64,000 nt of DNA from Bacillota bacterium (GCA_025210655.1 JAOARG010000031.1:1-64000); one strand, 5' to 3'; counted from the stretch's first letter, positions 35,098 through 43,986 are shown. Program-made: numbers and translations. Notes: generated from the letters alone by a model not told the origin.

Positions 35098-37677
35098 TTA
35101 ACCTAAAATTACATCCTCAACAATTTCACTAATTCCAGTTGGCTTGTTAAGTGCTTTTATAAGTGCACCTGATTTTTTGATGTCACCTATTAGTATACCA
35201 CCTATGAACATACCGTCTTTGAAGAACATTTTCTTGTAGCTTCCGGCTTCAGTATCCTTAATAGTTTTGATATCATCTCCGCTTGGATTTATATCACCTA
35301 TTGAGAATACCTCAGTATTCATTCCGTTGAATATATTTGATGGACGGATAGCCTTATACTCTTTGGAATCACCTGCAGCATTTGCTCCTGCAATGCTACC
35401 TTGTTCTATTGCGATTGGCCATATAGCGATATTCATGCCATTAAATTCAGCAACATCACCTGCAGCATAAATGTCTTTGGCTGATGTTTCCATCATTTCA
35501 TTTACTACAATTCCCCTATTTGTAGAAATATCTGTACCTTCAAGAATTCCAATATTAGCTCTTACTCCTGCTGATACTATAACAAGATCACAATCTATAT
35601 TGTCGCCGTTTAGAAGTTGAACTCCAGATACCTTATCACCACCAAGTATTACATTGGCTGAAACACCCTTCATAAGGGAGATACCAGATTTGATAATACT
35701 CTCTTCAAATATGCATGAAGATTCTTCATCTAATTGTCTAGGTAAGATTCTATTTTCCATTTCAAGAACTGTTACATCAAGGCCAGCAAGTTTTAATTCC
35801 CAAGCAGCTTCAAGACCTAATAGACCTCCACCGATAACTACACACTTTTCAGATTTCTTAGCATAGTTTTTAATTTCTATTGCATCTTTAAGGTTTTTAA
35901 GAGTAAATACACCAGTTTTATTTACATCAGAAATAGGTGGTACAAAACTTCTAGAACCATTAGCAAGGATTAACTTGTCATAAGAAAACTCCTTGTTTTC
36001 ACTGAATATTTTTTTCTTTTCTGGATCAATTTTATTGATAGTTGTATCAAGTTCAACGTCAATTTTGTTTTCTTCATACCATTTCTCGTCATGTAAGTAG
36101 AATTCTTCATCATTTAATTCAGTACTTATATATTCAGAAAGCATAGGTCTATAATAACCCATTGCACTTTCAGCAGTGATGACTTTAATGTTTGCATTAA
36201 GATTTCTTTTTCTAATAGCCTCTGCAGCACTTAGACCTGCACCATTATTTCCAACGATAACGAAGTTTTCTTCTGCCTCAGAAATGATTTCAACGTTTTC
36301 TTCAATATATTCTTCGAACTGTTCGTGTGTTGCTCCACAAGCTGGACAAATATCCGGTGGTTCAACTCCATCAAATACTTCATTACAAACCAGACACTTC
36401 CACTTCTTCATTTCACCTGAATCATTAACAGGCTTTTTCTTAACATCCTGTGTACTTACGGCAAGAATTATTTCTTTTTTCTTTGTAAGTTTTTCAACGA
36501 AGTCCTTACCGAAGTCAAAAGCACTTTGAAGTTCATCTTCAGAAGGCTTAAAGTTTATTCTAAGGCCTGGTTGAGTAATCTTCATTCTTAGTTCCTTAAG
36601 TCTTTTATCAATATTATAAACAGCTTCTCCACTCCAGCCATAAGATCCAAAGCTTGCAGCAAACTTCTTACCATGAACTATAGGGTTAAGAGAAGTAAGG
36701 ATACTCCAAATTGGAGGAAGTACATCTCCATTTATTGTAGGAGAGCCAAGAAGGAAACCATCAGCCCAGTACAATTCTCCCATTACCTGTCCCATGTCAG
36801 CATAAACCATATCGTATAGTTTAACATCAATATCACCTTCAGTTTCTATACCTTCAGCTATCTTTTTAGCCAAAGTTTCTGTATAACCATAAGCTGATAC
36901 ATAAGGTATGATAACTGTTTTCTTAGTGTTTGGATTTACCTCTGTTGACCATTTTTCGTATATGTCCACTATTTCCCAAGGATTTTCATTAAGAACAGGT
37001 CCATGTCCTGGGCAGATTATGTCGATTTCCTTATCTCTGATTTTAGAGATTGCTTCAAGTACATAAGGCTTGAAAGGCCCCATAATCATATCGTAATAAT
37101 ATCTTAGTGCCTTCATATAATCATCTTTATTGGTAATCTTTTCGTTTAGTACTTCGTCAAAGCAGTAGTGTGATCCAAAGGAATCACAAGTAATAAGTGT
37201 TTTATCTTCTTTAATATAAGTGTATATTGAATCTGGCCAGTGTAAAAACGGTGCAGAGATAAACTCAAGAGTCTTATTACCTAAAGAAATAGTATCCCCA
37301 GTATTTACTGCAATAGCTTCAAAAGGTTTGTTTACAATTGCTTTAAGGAATCTAATTGCAGAGTTAGAACCTACTATTTTTGCATTTGGAGAGTATTCAA
37401 GAATCATTTCAATACTTCCTGCATGATCTGGTTCTGTATGGTCTACTACAATATAATCTATATTGTTAATATCAGTAAGTGTTTTTAATCTTTCTAGGTA
37501 ATCATCAAAGCATTTTGCCTTTACTGTCTCGAAAAGGGCTGTTTTTTCACTTCCCTTTACAAGGTATGAATTATAAGTTGTACCAAATTCAGTGTGCATT
37601 ACTATGTCAAATATCCTTAAATCAGGATCAAGGGCTCCTACCCAGTGTATGTCGTCTTTGATTTTCAATGTTTTCAT
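35098..37677 (-). CDS. flavodiiron protein fused to rubredoxin and NADH:rubredoxin oxidoreductase
   Basis: The 859-aa protein joins a whole electron chain. Residues about 1-250 are a metallo-beta-lactamase-like diiron domain (DHTEPDHAGSIE, CPGHGPVL). Residues about 255-400 are a flavodoxin domain (YVSAYGYTETLAKKIAEGI). Residues about 424-460 are a rubredoxin (WKCLVCNEVF, DICPACGA). Residues about 470-859 are an FAD/NADH reductase (IVGNNGAGLSAAEAI, VIGGGLLGLEAAWEL). Such proteins reduce O2 or NO to water or N2O. It is divergent from the rubredoxin-rubrerythrin cluster. Confidence 0.93.
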   Translation of the reverse strand: MKTLKIKDDIHWVGALDPDLRIFDIVMHTEFGTTYNSYLVKGSEKTALFETVKAKCFDDYLERLKTLTDINNIDYIVVDHTEPDHAGSIEMILEYSPNAKIVGSNSAIRFLKAIVNKPFEAIAVNTGDTISLGNKTLEFISAPFLHWPDSIYTYIKEDKTLITCDSFGSHYCFDEVLNEKITNKDDYMKALRYYYDMIMGPFKPYVLEAISKIRDKEIDIICPGHGPVLNENPWEIVDIYEKWSTEVNPNTKKTVIIPYVSAYGYTETLAKKIAEGIETEGDIDVKLYDMVYADMGQVMGELYWADGFLLGSPTINGDVLPPIWSILTSLNPIVHGKKFAASFGSYGWSGEAVYNIDKRLKELRMKITQPGLRINFKPSEDELQSAFDFGKDFVEKLTKKKEIILAVSTQDVKKKPVNDSGEMKKWKCLVCNEVFDGVEPPDICPACGATHEQFEEYIEENVEIISEAEENFVIVGNNGAGLSAAEAIRKRNLNANIKVITAESAMGYYRPMLSEYISTELNDEEFYLHDEKWYEENKIDVELDTTINKIDPEKKKIFSENKEFSYDKLILANGSRSFVPPISDVNKTGVFTLKNLKDAIEIKNYAKKSEKCVVIGGGLLGLEAAWELKLAGLDVTVLEMENRILPRQLDEESSCIFEESIIKSGISLMKGVSANVILGGDKVSGVQLLNGDNIDCDLVIVSAGVRANIGILEGTDISTNRGIVVNEMMETSAKDIYAAGDVAEFNGMNIAIWPIAIEQGSIAGANAAGDSKEYKAIRPSNIFNGMNTEVFSIGDINPSGDDIKTIKDTEAGSYKKMFFKDGMFIGGILIGDIKKSGALIKALNKPTGISEIVEDVILG

Positions 37678-38026
37678 AATGCTCCTCCTAAATAAATTGT
37701 TTAATATTTGTCAATCCAAGAAGTTGATACCCCTTGAAAAAAATTTAAAACTCATTTTTACATTTTTTATACAAATTTATAATCATGTCATTTTGAATTG
37801 ATTATAAATAAGTATCTTTATAAAAAATGAAAAAATAATTTAAAATGTGGTTAAAAATTTATTTTTGGGATATATAACTTTATGGTTGACTAAAAAAATT
37901 AAAAATGCTAAAATAAATTTGTAATGAATACAAAGTTGATACGAAAACAATCAACTTGTGAATTCATCATACTATCATGGTCAATTAAAATCAAGATAAA
38001 ATTTAAAATTTTAAGGAGGAGCTATT
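37678..38026. promoter_or_regulatory. divergent promoter region of the oxidative-stress genes
   Basis: The 349-base region serves the flavodiiron gene (minus) and the rubredoxin operon (plus). On the plus strand TTGACT (37886-37891) and TAAAAT (37909-37914) have a 17-base spacer. Two candidate operators are seen: the inverted repeat TTATAATCA (37777-37785) / TGATTATAA (37799-37807), and AAGTTGAT at 37721, 37933 and (inverted) 37950-37957. Coordinated control of both sides is likely. Confidence 0.55.
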
Positions 38027-38188
38027 ATGAAGTATATTTGTGAAGCATGTGAGTACGTATATGATCCAGCAGTAGGAGATCCAGATGGAGGTATAGCACC
38101 AGGAACATCATTCGAAGCAATTCCAGATGATTGGGTATGTCCAGTATGTGGAGTTGGAAAAGATATGTTTGTACCTTATGAAGGTTAG
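38027..38188 (+). CDS. rubredoxin (first of a tandem pair)
   Basis: The 53-aa protein has the two iron-binding motifs [10 protein letters not shown] and CPVCGVGKD around the conserved [11 protein letters not shown] and DDWVCPVCG. It carries single electrons to rubrerythrin, desulfoferrodoxin or the flavodiiron protein. AAGGAGGAGC precedes the ATG. It is nearly identical to the next gene; differences lie at a few positions (for example TSFEAI versus TAFDAI, and a Pro versus Val near the C-terminus). Confidence 0.96.
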   Translation: MKYICEACEYVYDPAVGDPDGGIAPGTSFEAIPDDWVCPVCGVGKDMFVPYEG

Positions 38189-38249
38189 TTAAAAGTAGAA
38201 TAATAAGTAGCAAAAAATAAAATATTAAAAATACTTAGGAGGAGACATT

Positions 38250-38411
38250 ATGAAATATATTTGTGAAGCATGTGAGTACGTATATGATCCAGCAGTAGGA
38301 GATCCAGATGGAGGTATAGCACCGGGAACAGCATTTGACGCGATTCCAGATGATTGGGTATGTCCAGTATGTGGTGTTGGAAAAGATATGTTTGTAGTAT
38401 ATGAGGGATAG
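38250..38411 (+). CDS. rubredoxin (second of a tandem pair)
   Basis: The 53-aa protein repeats the preceding rubredoxin with only three or four substitutions and the same CxxC pairs. The DNA between and within the two copies is also highly similar, including the ribosome site AGGAGGAG, pointing to a recent tandem duplication or gene conversion. It is the second gene of the oxidative-stress cluster. Confidence 0.96.
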   Translation: MKYICEACEYVYDPAVGDPDGGIAPGTAFDAIPDDWVCPVCGVGKDMFVVYEG

Positions 38412-38462
38412 TGATTACTTAGGCAATCATTTGTTTAGCTAAGAGGGGAGACCATTATTTTG

Positions 38463-38888
38463 ATGAAAATAGTAATTGATAATGTAGGTGAATATTTAAA
38501 GAGTCATAATATTAAACCTTCTTATCAGAGAATAAGAATATTTGAATATCTTATTAATACTACTTCACACCCCACTGTAGATGAAATCTACAAGGTACTA
38601 ATAAGTGAGATACCTACCCTTTCTAAAACGACTGTATATAATACTTTGAATCTGTTTGTTGAGAATGAAATAGCCAAACTTCTCACAATAGAGGAGAATG
38701 AAGCAAGATATGACGCAAATACCGGTATTCACGGACATTTTAAATGTGATGGATGCGGAGAGGTTATGGATTTTGATTTTGATTTCACGAAACTAGGGGT
38801 TAGTGAATTAGATGGATTTCAAGTAAAACAACAAGATGTATTTTTTAGAGGAATGTGTAAATCTTGTTCAGGGAAGACGAAAAATTGA
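38463..38888 (+). CDS. perR: Fur-family repressor, PerR-like
   Basis: The 141-aa protein has the Fur winged helix ([14 protein letters not shown]...[11 protein letters not shown]...[13 protein letters not shown]). The metal region [18 protein letters not shown] and a second Cx2C (MCKSCSG) hold a structural zinc. Its place inside a rubredoxin-desulfoferrodoxin-ferritin-rubrerythrin cluster supports a PerR peroxide-sensing role, as known from C. acetobutylicum. It starts at the ATG at 38463 or a TTG one codon earlier; GGGGAG lies upstream of both. Confidence 0.82.
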   Translation: MKIVIDNVGEYLKSHNIKPSYQRIRIFEYLINTTSHPTVDEIYKVLISEIPTLSKTTVYNTLNLFVENEIAKLLTIEENEARYDANTGIHGHFKCDGCGEVMDFDFDFTKLGVSELDGFQVKQQDVFFRGMCKSCSGKTKN

Positions 38889-38910
38889 TTATTATAAGGA
38901 GGATTTTGTA

Positions 38911-39285
38911 ATGGCAAAGAAGTTAGAAGTATATAAGTGTGAATTATGTGGTAATATAGTAGAAGTATACAGTGCTGGTGGCGGAACACTAAGTTGTTGT
39001 GGTCAGGATATGAAATTGATGGAAGAAAAATCAGCTGATAAAACTACTGAAAAGCATGTACCAGTTGTTGAAAAAATCGATGGCGGATACAAGGTAACAG
39101 TTGGTTCAACTCTTCATCCAATGGAAGAAAAACATTACATTCAGTGGATCGAATTAATTGCTGGTGATGAGGTATTAACAGCATATCTTAAGCCTGGTGA
39201 TAAGCCTGAAGCTGTATTTAAAACTGATGCTACAGAAGTAGTAGCAAGAGAATATTGTAATCTTCATGGTCACTGGAAGGCATAA
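38911..39285 (+). CDS. dfx: desulfoferrodoxin (superoxide reductase, two-iron type)
   Basis: The 124-aa protein has an N-terminal desulforedoxin domain with four cysteines ([15 protein letters not shown]) binding a rubredoxin-like iron. The C-terminal superoxide reductase domain has its ligands in [21 protein letters not shown] and EYCNLHGHW. It reduces superoxide to peroxide without making O2. I use the ATG at 38911 with AAGGAGG; the longer frame runs back into the PerR-like gene. Confidence 0.95.
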   Translation: MAKKLEVYKCELCGNIVEVYSAGGGTLSCCGQDMKLMEEKSADKTTEKHVPVVEKIDGGYKVTVGSTLHPMEEKHYIQWIELIAGDEVLTAYLKPGDKPEAVFKTDATEVVAREYCNLHGHWKA

Positions 39286-39311
39286 GGTTACATAGTAGAA
39301 GGAGAGATTTG

Positions 39312-39821
39312 ATGATGAACAAAAGAATGGAAGATGCTTTTAATAAGCAAATCAATGCAGAATTATACTCAGCTTACCTATACTTATCTATGTCAGCATG
39401 TTTTGAGGACATGAATCTTCCTGGATTTGCAAATTGGATGAGAGTTCAATTCCAAGAGGAGCAGTTCCACGGATTAAAGATGTTTGATTTTGTAAATGAA
39501 AGAGGAGGAAGGGTAAACCTACTTCCAATAGAGGGTCCAGAAACTAACTGGGAGACTCCACTTGATATATTTGAAGAAGTATACAAGCATGAGCAACATG
39601 TTACTAGCCTAATCAATGGTCTTGTAACAATTGCTATGGAAGAGTCTGATTATGCATCTAATAACTTCCTTGCATGGTTTGTTGATGAGCAGGTTGAAGA
39701 AGAAGCAAGTGCTTCAGAAATTCTTGGCCAATTAAAATTCATCGGTGATAACAAGCATGCAGTATTAATGATGGATAGAGAATTAAGAACTAGGGTATTT
39801 AACCCACCTGTAAAAGAATAA
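39312..39821 (+). CDS. ftnA: ferritin
   Basis: The 169-aa four-helix protein has the ferroxidase-centre residues visible in NAELYSAYLYLSM, FQEEQFHGLKMFDFV, YKHEQHVTS and DEQVEEEASASEI. Non-haem ferritins store iron and limit Fenton chemistry. Two ATGs (39312, 39315) follow AAGGAGAG; either could be used. It lies inside the oxidative-stress cluster, between desulfoferrodoxin and rubrerythrin. Confidence 0.95.
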   Translation: MMNKRMEDAFNKQINAELYSAYLYLSMSACFEDMNLPGFANWMRVQFQEEQFHGLKMFDFVNERGGRVNLLPIEGPETNWETPLDIFEEVYKHEQHVTSLINGLVTIAMEESDYASNNFLAWFVDEQVEEEASASEILGQLKFIGDNKHAVLMMDRELRTRVFNPPVKE

Positions 39822-39841
39822 TCGAGGAGGACTAATTAACA

Positions 39842-40417
39842 ATGGCTACTATTAAAGGAACAAAGACTGAGCAAAATTTATTAAAGGCATTTGCTGGAGA
39901 ATCACAAGCTAGAAACAGATATACATTATTTGCAAAGAAAGCAAGAGAAGAAGGATATGAGCAAATTGCAGATTTGTTCTTAGAAACAGCAAAGAACGAG
40001 CATTATCATGCAGAAAGATTTTTCAATTTCTTAGAAGGTGGAGCTGTTGAAATTACAGCAATGTACCCAGCTGGAAAAGTTGGAACTACTTTAGAAAACC
40101 TTAAGGCTTCTGCTGCTGGAGAAAACGAAGAGTATACTGAGTTATATCCAGAGTTCGCTAAAATTGCAAGAGAAGAAGGATTTGGAGCTGTAGCAGCTGC
40201 ATTTGATTTAATTTCAAAAGTAGAAGCTGAGCATGAAGCTAGATACCTTAAGCTTGCAAAGAACGTTGAAGATGAAATGGTATTCAAGAAGTCTGAAAAA
40301 GCTAGATGGAAATGTGCATTATGTGGTTACGTACATGAAGGAGAAGAAGCATTAGCTAAATGTCCTGTCTGTCTAAACCCTAAGGCATTCTTTGAAATTA
40401 AAGAGAAGAATTACTAG
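39842..40417 (+). CDS. rbr: rubrerythrin
   Basis: The 191-aa protein has an N-terminal four-helix diiron domain (LLKAFAGESQARNRYTLFA, ETAKNEHYHAERFF, AREEGF, EAEHEARYLKL). A C-terminal rubredoxin domain follows (WKCALCGYVHEG, AKCPVCLNP). It reduces hydrogen peroxide with electrons from rubredoxin. CGAGGAGG precedes the ATG. It is the last gene of the cluster, closed by the GCCTAA palindrome and its central terminator. Confidence 0.96.
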   Translation: MATIKGTKTEQNLLKAFAGESQARNRYTLFAKKAREEGYEQIADLFLETAKNEHYHAERFFNFLEGGAVEITAMYPAGKVGTTLENLKASAAGENEEYTELYPEFAKIAREEGFGAVAAAFDLISKVEAEHEARYLKLAKNVEDEMVFKKSEKARWKCALCGYVHEGEEALAKCPVCLNPKAFFEIKEKNY

Positions 40418-40429
40418 GAAATATGGACT

Positions 40430-40605
40430 GTAATAATCAGTCCGCCTAAAATGGCCTAACATAGCCTAATGTGGTCTAATATTGTAAAAACATAAGAACT
40501 CTAAAAATATTGTAAAATTCAATATTTCTAGAGTTCTTTTTTTAAACAACTTTAGGCTATATTAGGCCACATTAGGCCATTTTAGGCGGAGTGAAAAACA
40601 CTCCA
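40430..40605. repeat. GCCTAA word palindrome, copy 3 (compact form)
   Basis: Four words in the left arm (40444, 40454, 40464 and a GTCTAA variant at 40474) and four TTAGGC in the right arm (40552, 40562, 40572, 40582) are all spaced by exactly 10 bases, about one DNA helical turn. A strong central terminator hairpin (40495-40543, AGAACTCT...AGAGTTCT plus seven T) separates them. It fills the gap between convergent rubrerythrin and TPR-protein genes. Confidence 0.82.
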
Positions 40606-40610
40606 TAAAA

Positions 40611-41033
40611 TTACATCCTAGACTTATAAATCTTCTCAGCTTCAGATTCAATGAAATCATTTCTCTTTTCTAGTAATTTTTCTTTTATTTCAAACATTTT
40701 TTCATCTTCTACAATTAGATTATCAATAACTTCATCAAATGTTTGAATCATTGTTGTGCCCATTTCTAGATAAGCTGATGCCATGTCCATTTGACACATC
40801 TCATATAAGTTGTCTTCAAGTTCATACTCATTAATTATTCTTTGATAGATATCAATAGCTTGACCATAATCCTTATAGGCTAAGTTTCCTATGATATCAG
40901 CTATATACTTAAGTGACCAGTAGTGAATTTTTTGGTCTTCTTGATGTTCTTCAGATAATTTTCCAAAATACTCAATTGCCTCGTCAAATCTTCTTTCAGC
41001 CATCAATTGGAAACCTTGATTAAATATATCCAT
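40611..41033 (-). CDS. TPR-like helical protein
   Basis: The 140-aa protein consists of helix pairs reading as tetratricopeptide repeats (FQLMAERRFDEAIEYFGKLS; GQAIDIYQRIINEYELEDNL; DMASAYLEMGTTM), followed by a charged C-terminal helix. TPR proteins mediate protein contacts; the partner is unknown. It starts at an ATG with GAGGGAGG upstream and lies 17 bases after the M20 peptidase gene, so they probably share a transcript. Confidence 0.65.
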   Translation of the reverse strand: MDIFNQGFQLMAERRFDEAIEYFGKLSEEHQEDQKIHYWSLKYIADIIGNLAYKDYGQAIDIYQRIINEYELEDNLYEMCQMDMASAYLEMGTTMIQTFDEVIDNLIVEDEKMFEIKEKLLEKRNDFIESEAEKIYKSRM

Positions 41034-41050
41034 TGTGTTCCTCCCTCAAG

Positions 41051-42160
41051 TTATTTTTTGATTAGTTCAATAATTAGTTCTGTCATCTTTACAAGATCAG
41101 AAATCTTTATGCATTCATCCTTGGTATGGACATTTGTCATTCCAACAGCAAGGTTTATAGCCTCAATACCGTTTTCAAAGTAATTGTTTGTGTCACTTCC
41201 ACCACCGGAAGCCTTTAGAATAGGTGAAATGTCAAGATTTCTCATTGCAGATGAAATTTCTTTAACAAGCTCAGAATTTTCATCTACAACTAGAGGATTA
41301 TAGCTTCTTGTAACCTCGAAATCAAGTTTTCCTCCAAATTTATCACAAGACTTTGTCATTTCTTCAAGCATATGATCTGTTTGTTTTTGAAGTTTTTCAA
41401 GAGAAAGACTCCTTGCTTCACAGTTTACAATAACACTGTCACAAACTATATTTGTTGCACTACCACCAGAAATTTTACCAATATTAGCAGTTGTTTCTTC
41501 ATCGATTCTTAGAAGATTCATATTGCTAATAGCTTCTGAGGCAATTTGTATAGCGTTTATACCTTCTTCAGGACAAATACCGGCATGGGCAGTTTTTCCA
41601 GTGATTTTAAAATCAATTTTATTTTGACCAGGTCCTTTTATGATAATATTACCAGGATGTCCACTAGAATCAAGTACTATGGCTTTTTTTGACTTTATCA
41701 TGTCATAATCAAGATATTTAGATCCCAGAAGACCAACTTCCTCACAAATTGTAAATACAATCTCAAGATTGTGCATAAGGAGTTTATGTTCTTTTAAAGT
41801 TCTTACAGCTTCCATTATTGTAATAATGCCACCCTTGTCGTCTCCTCCAAGGATTGTAGACCCATCACTCTTTATATAATCACCCTCAATAATAGGAATG
41901 ATATCATTACCTGGAGTAACAGTATCCATGTGGGCAGATAGCATTATGTAATCTTCAGAAGGATCACTTGTATATTTAGCTATAATATTACTGGCATTAG
42001 ATCCACTTTTAACTTTTATACTTTCATCCAAAAATATTTCAAAACCCATATCTTTAAGTTCATTTACTAGTAGTTGCTGAAACCTAATTTCATCTCTAGA
42101 TTCGCTTGATACTTTTACGTATTCAATGAATTTTTCTATTAACCTATCTTGGTTAACCAT
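41051..42160 (-). CDS. M20-family zinc peptidase (tripeptidase/PepT-like)
   Basis: The 369-aa enzyme shows the M20 metal-binding motifs: LSAHMDTVTPG near residue 78, GGDDKGGI near 107, the catalytic CEEVGLLGS near 135 and VLDSSGHPGN near 160. The inserted dimerisation domain begins at GKTAHAGICPEEGINAI. The closest group by eye is the PepT-like clostridial tripeptidase/aminopeptidase set. I use the ATG at 42160 with GGAGG 8 bases upstream. Confidence 0.85.
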   Translation of the reverse strand: MVNQDRLIEKFIEYVKVSSESRDEIRFQQLLVNELKDMGFEIFLDESIKVKSGSNASNIIAKYTSDPSEDYIMLSAHMDTVTPGNDIIPIIEGDYIKSDGSTILGGDDKGGIITIMEAVRTLKEHKLLMHNLEIVFTICEEVGLLGSKYLDYDMIKSKKAIVLDSSGHPGNIIIKGPGQNKIDFKITGKTAHAGICPEEGINAIQIASEAISNMNLLRIDEETTANIGKISGGSATNIVCDSVIVNCEARSLSLEKLQKQTDHMLEEMTKSCDKFGGKLDFEVTRSYNPLVVDENSELVKEISSAMRNLDISPILKASGGGSDTNNYFENGIEAINLAVGMTNVHTKDECIKISDLVKMTELIIELIKK

Positions 42161-42208
42161 AATTAAAACCTCCAAATCATTTGATGTTTTAATATAATAT
42201 TATATTAA

Positions 42209-42690
42209 AAAGAGAGTGTCGACAAGATTGATATTCTCAGACTGTAGATAAACTACAGTCTGGTTGAGCATTATGATGAATCATAACGTTAAGCGGTCAT
42301 TTCATTCCTGTTAAGCGATGAATTTATCAATTCATTGTTAAGCAGTAATTCTTCGAATTACGTACAAGGTAATTTCCCAGAGGGGAAATACTTATAAAAA
42401 AAGCAATTTAAAAACCTTGCTTTTACAAGCTTTCAAATTTAAGCTTGCATAGCAAGGTTTCATTGTAGACTAGGAAATTATATTTATAATTTCCTTCGGA
42501 CAGGTTAAACAATCCCGCTTTGCGGGACCATCAAATCCTTTCTTAAAAGGATTTGACTTTGTTCTACAGCGTTTAAAAACGCCGCTTCACGTCTATGATA
42601 ATAGATGCTTAACGGTGCGAATGCACCTGCTTCACATATATTGAGATTCTCAATATATTGCTTAACGAGAGTGTTGACTTTGTCGGCACT
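42209..42690. repeat. composite GTTAAGC word-hairpin element (about 480 bases, about 14 hairpins)
   Basis: Outer ends GAGTGTCGACAA and TTGTCGGCACTC are inverted. Four left words (GTTGAGC 42263; GTTAAGC 42288, 42310, 42337) and four right words (GCTTCAC 42584 and 42629; GCTTAAC 42607 and 42660) enclose it. Between words lie small hairpins, for example CAGACTGTAG/CTACAGTCTG, GTAATTC/GAATTAC and ATATATTGAG/CTCAATATAT. Inside is a nested module closed by TGTAGA/TCTACA. No gene fits here. Confidence 0.75.
42464..42568. repeat. three-hairpin module, copy A
   Basis: TGTAGA (42464-42469) and TCTACA (42563-42568) close a branched structure with hairpins GGAAATTA/TAATTTCC (42473-42494), CCCGC-TTT-GCGGG (42514-42526) and CAAATCCTT/AAGGATTTG (42532-42555). 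A second copy at 59543-59648 keeps the last two hairpins with paired base changes. Confidence 0.75.
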
Positions 42691-42697
42691 CGATTAT

Positions 42698-43696
42698 TTA
42701 AAATCTAGGAACAAATCCAGACTTCTTATAAACTTTTCTTAAAGTTTTTCTAGCAATCTTTTCAGCTTTTTCAGCACCGGATTGATAGATTGACTGAAGG
42801 TATTTTTTATCGCTTATTAGGGCTTCGTATTTTTCTCTTATAGGATTTAATGCCTCGATTACCACTTCTCCTACATCAGTCTTGAAATCACCATATCCCT
42901 TACCTTCATAGTCCTTAACGATATCTTCAATAGGTCTTTTCGTAAGTACTGAATAAATTGTAAGAAGATTTTTTATACCTGGCTGCTCATCATTGTATTG
43001 TACTATTCCAACACTATCTGTTACAGCTCTTTTGAATTTTCTTCTGATTTCTTCAGGAGTGTCTGTGATATAAATAACTCCATTTTCATTATCATCAGAT
43101 TTACCCATTTTACTTGTTGGTTCCTGAAGACTCATTATTCTAGCTCCAGCTTTTGGAATATAAGGCTCAGGCACTTTAAATGTATCGGAGTATCTGTTGT
43201 TGAATCTACTAGCAAGATCTCTTGTTAGCTCTAAATGCTGCTTTTGATCTTCCCCAACAGGTACATAATCTGCTTGGTATAAAAGTATATCTGCTGCCAT
43301 TAATACAGGGTATGTGAAAAGTCCTGCATTTAAATTCTCTTCATTTTTCTTAGATTTGTCCTTGAACTGAGTCATACGATTAAGCTCACCCATGTATGTC
43401 ATATTGCTTAGCACCCAAGAAAGTTCTGGGTGGGCAGTTACATGGGACTGTATAAAAATAATATTTTTTTCTGGATCTAGTCCACAAGCAAGGTAAAGTG
43501 CTAAGGAATCAAGTGTTTGTTTTCTAAGTTTAGCTGGTTCTTGTCTTACTGTAACAGAATGAAGATCAGCTATGAAGTAATAGTTTTCAAACTCATCTTG
43601 ATTATCTACCCAGTTTTTTAAAGCTCCTATATAGTTTCCAAGTGTTATTTTTCCCGATGGTTTAATACCACTTACCATTATTTTTTTTTCACTCAT
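42698..43696 (-). CDS. trpS: tryptophanyl-tRNA synthetase
   Basis: The 332-aa class I synthetase has the HIGH-type motif as SGKITLGNYIGAL, the Trp-binding region MAADILLYQADYVPVGEDQ and the KMSKS-type motif SKMGKSDDN. Length is typical of bacterial TrpRS. AAGGAGGAT precedes the ATG. Expression depends on the T-box leader upstream with a Trp specifier. Confidence 0.96.
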   Translation of the reverse strand: MSEKKIMVSGIKPSGKITLGNYIGALKNWVDNQDEFENYYFIADLHSVTVRQEPAKLRKQTLDSLALYLACGLDPEKNIIFIQSHVTAHPELSWVLSNMTYMGELNRMTQFKDKSKKNEENLNAGLFTYPVLMAADILLYQADYVPVGEDQKQHLELTRDLASRFNNRYSDTFKVPEPYIPKAGARIMSLQEPTSKMGKSDDNENGVIYITDTPEEIRRKFKRAVTDSVGIVQYNDEQPGIKNLLTIYSVLTKRPIEDIVKDYEGKGYGDFKTDVGEVVIEALNPIREKYEALISDKKYLQSIYQSGAEKAEKIARKTLRKVYKKSGFVPRF

Positions 43697-43721
43697 ATGG
43701 TGTATCCTCCTTTTATAAAAT

Positions 43722-43935
43722 AAAAAAGCCCCTTATATAAAAATATAAGAGGCGAATATTCTCCGCGGTACCACTCTAATTGACCTTAGTCCACTTAAGA
43801 TTATATAACGGTAATCAGCCGCCAATCCCTACTATTTTCAAGATCAGACTCATGGGTCCATTCAGAAAAAAATCAGTGTCAATTTCCACCATACATTGAC
43901 TCTCTATAAAAGATTAAAATCTTACTAATCCCAGT
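43722..43935 (-). promoter_or_regulatory. T-box riboswitch for trpS (Trp specifier TGG)
   Basis: On the minus strand AGAGTGGTACCGCGG (43763-43777) is the T-box sequence. It is followed by a terminator, GCCTCTTATAT pairing with ATATAAGGGGC, and a T-run (43722-43753). Stem I reads TGAA-TGG-A, placing a tryptophan codon at 43859-43861. The codon context matches the serS and metG leaders. Upstream boundary approximate. Confidence 0.93.
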
Positions 43936-43986
43936 CTACGATTTATCAAAACAAGTATATCATATATAATTTTATTTTCAACATTA

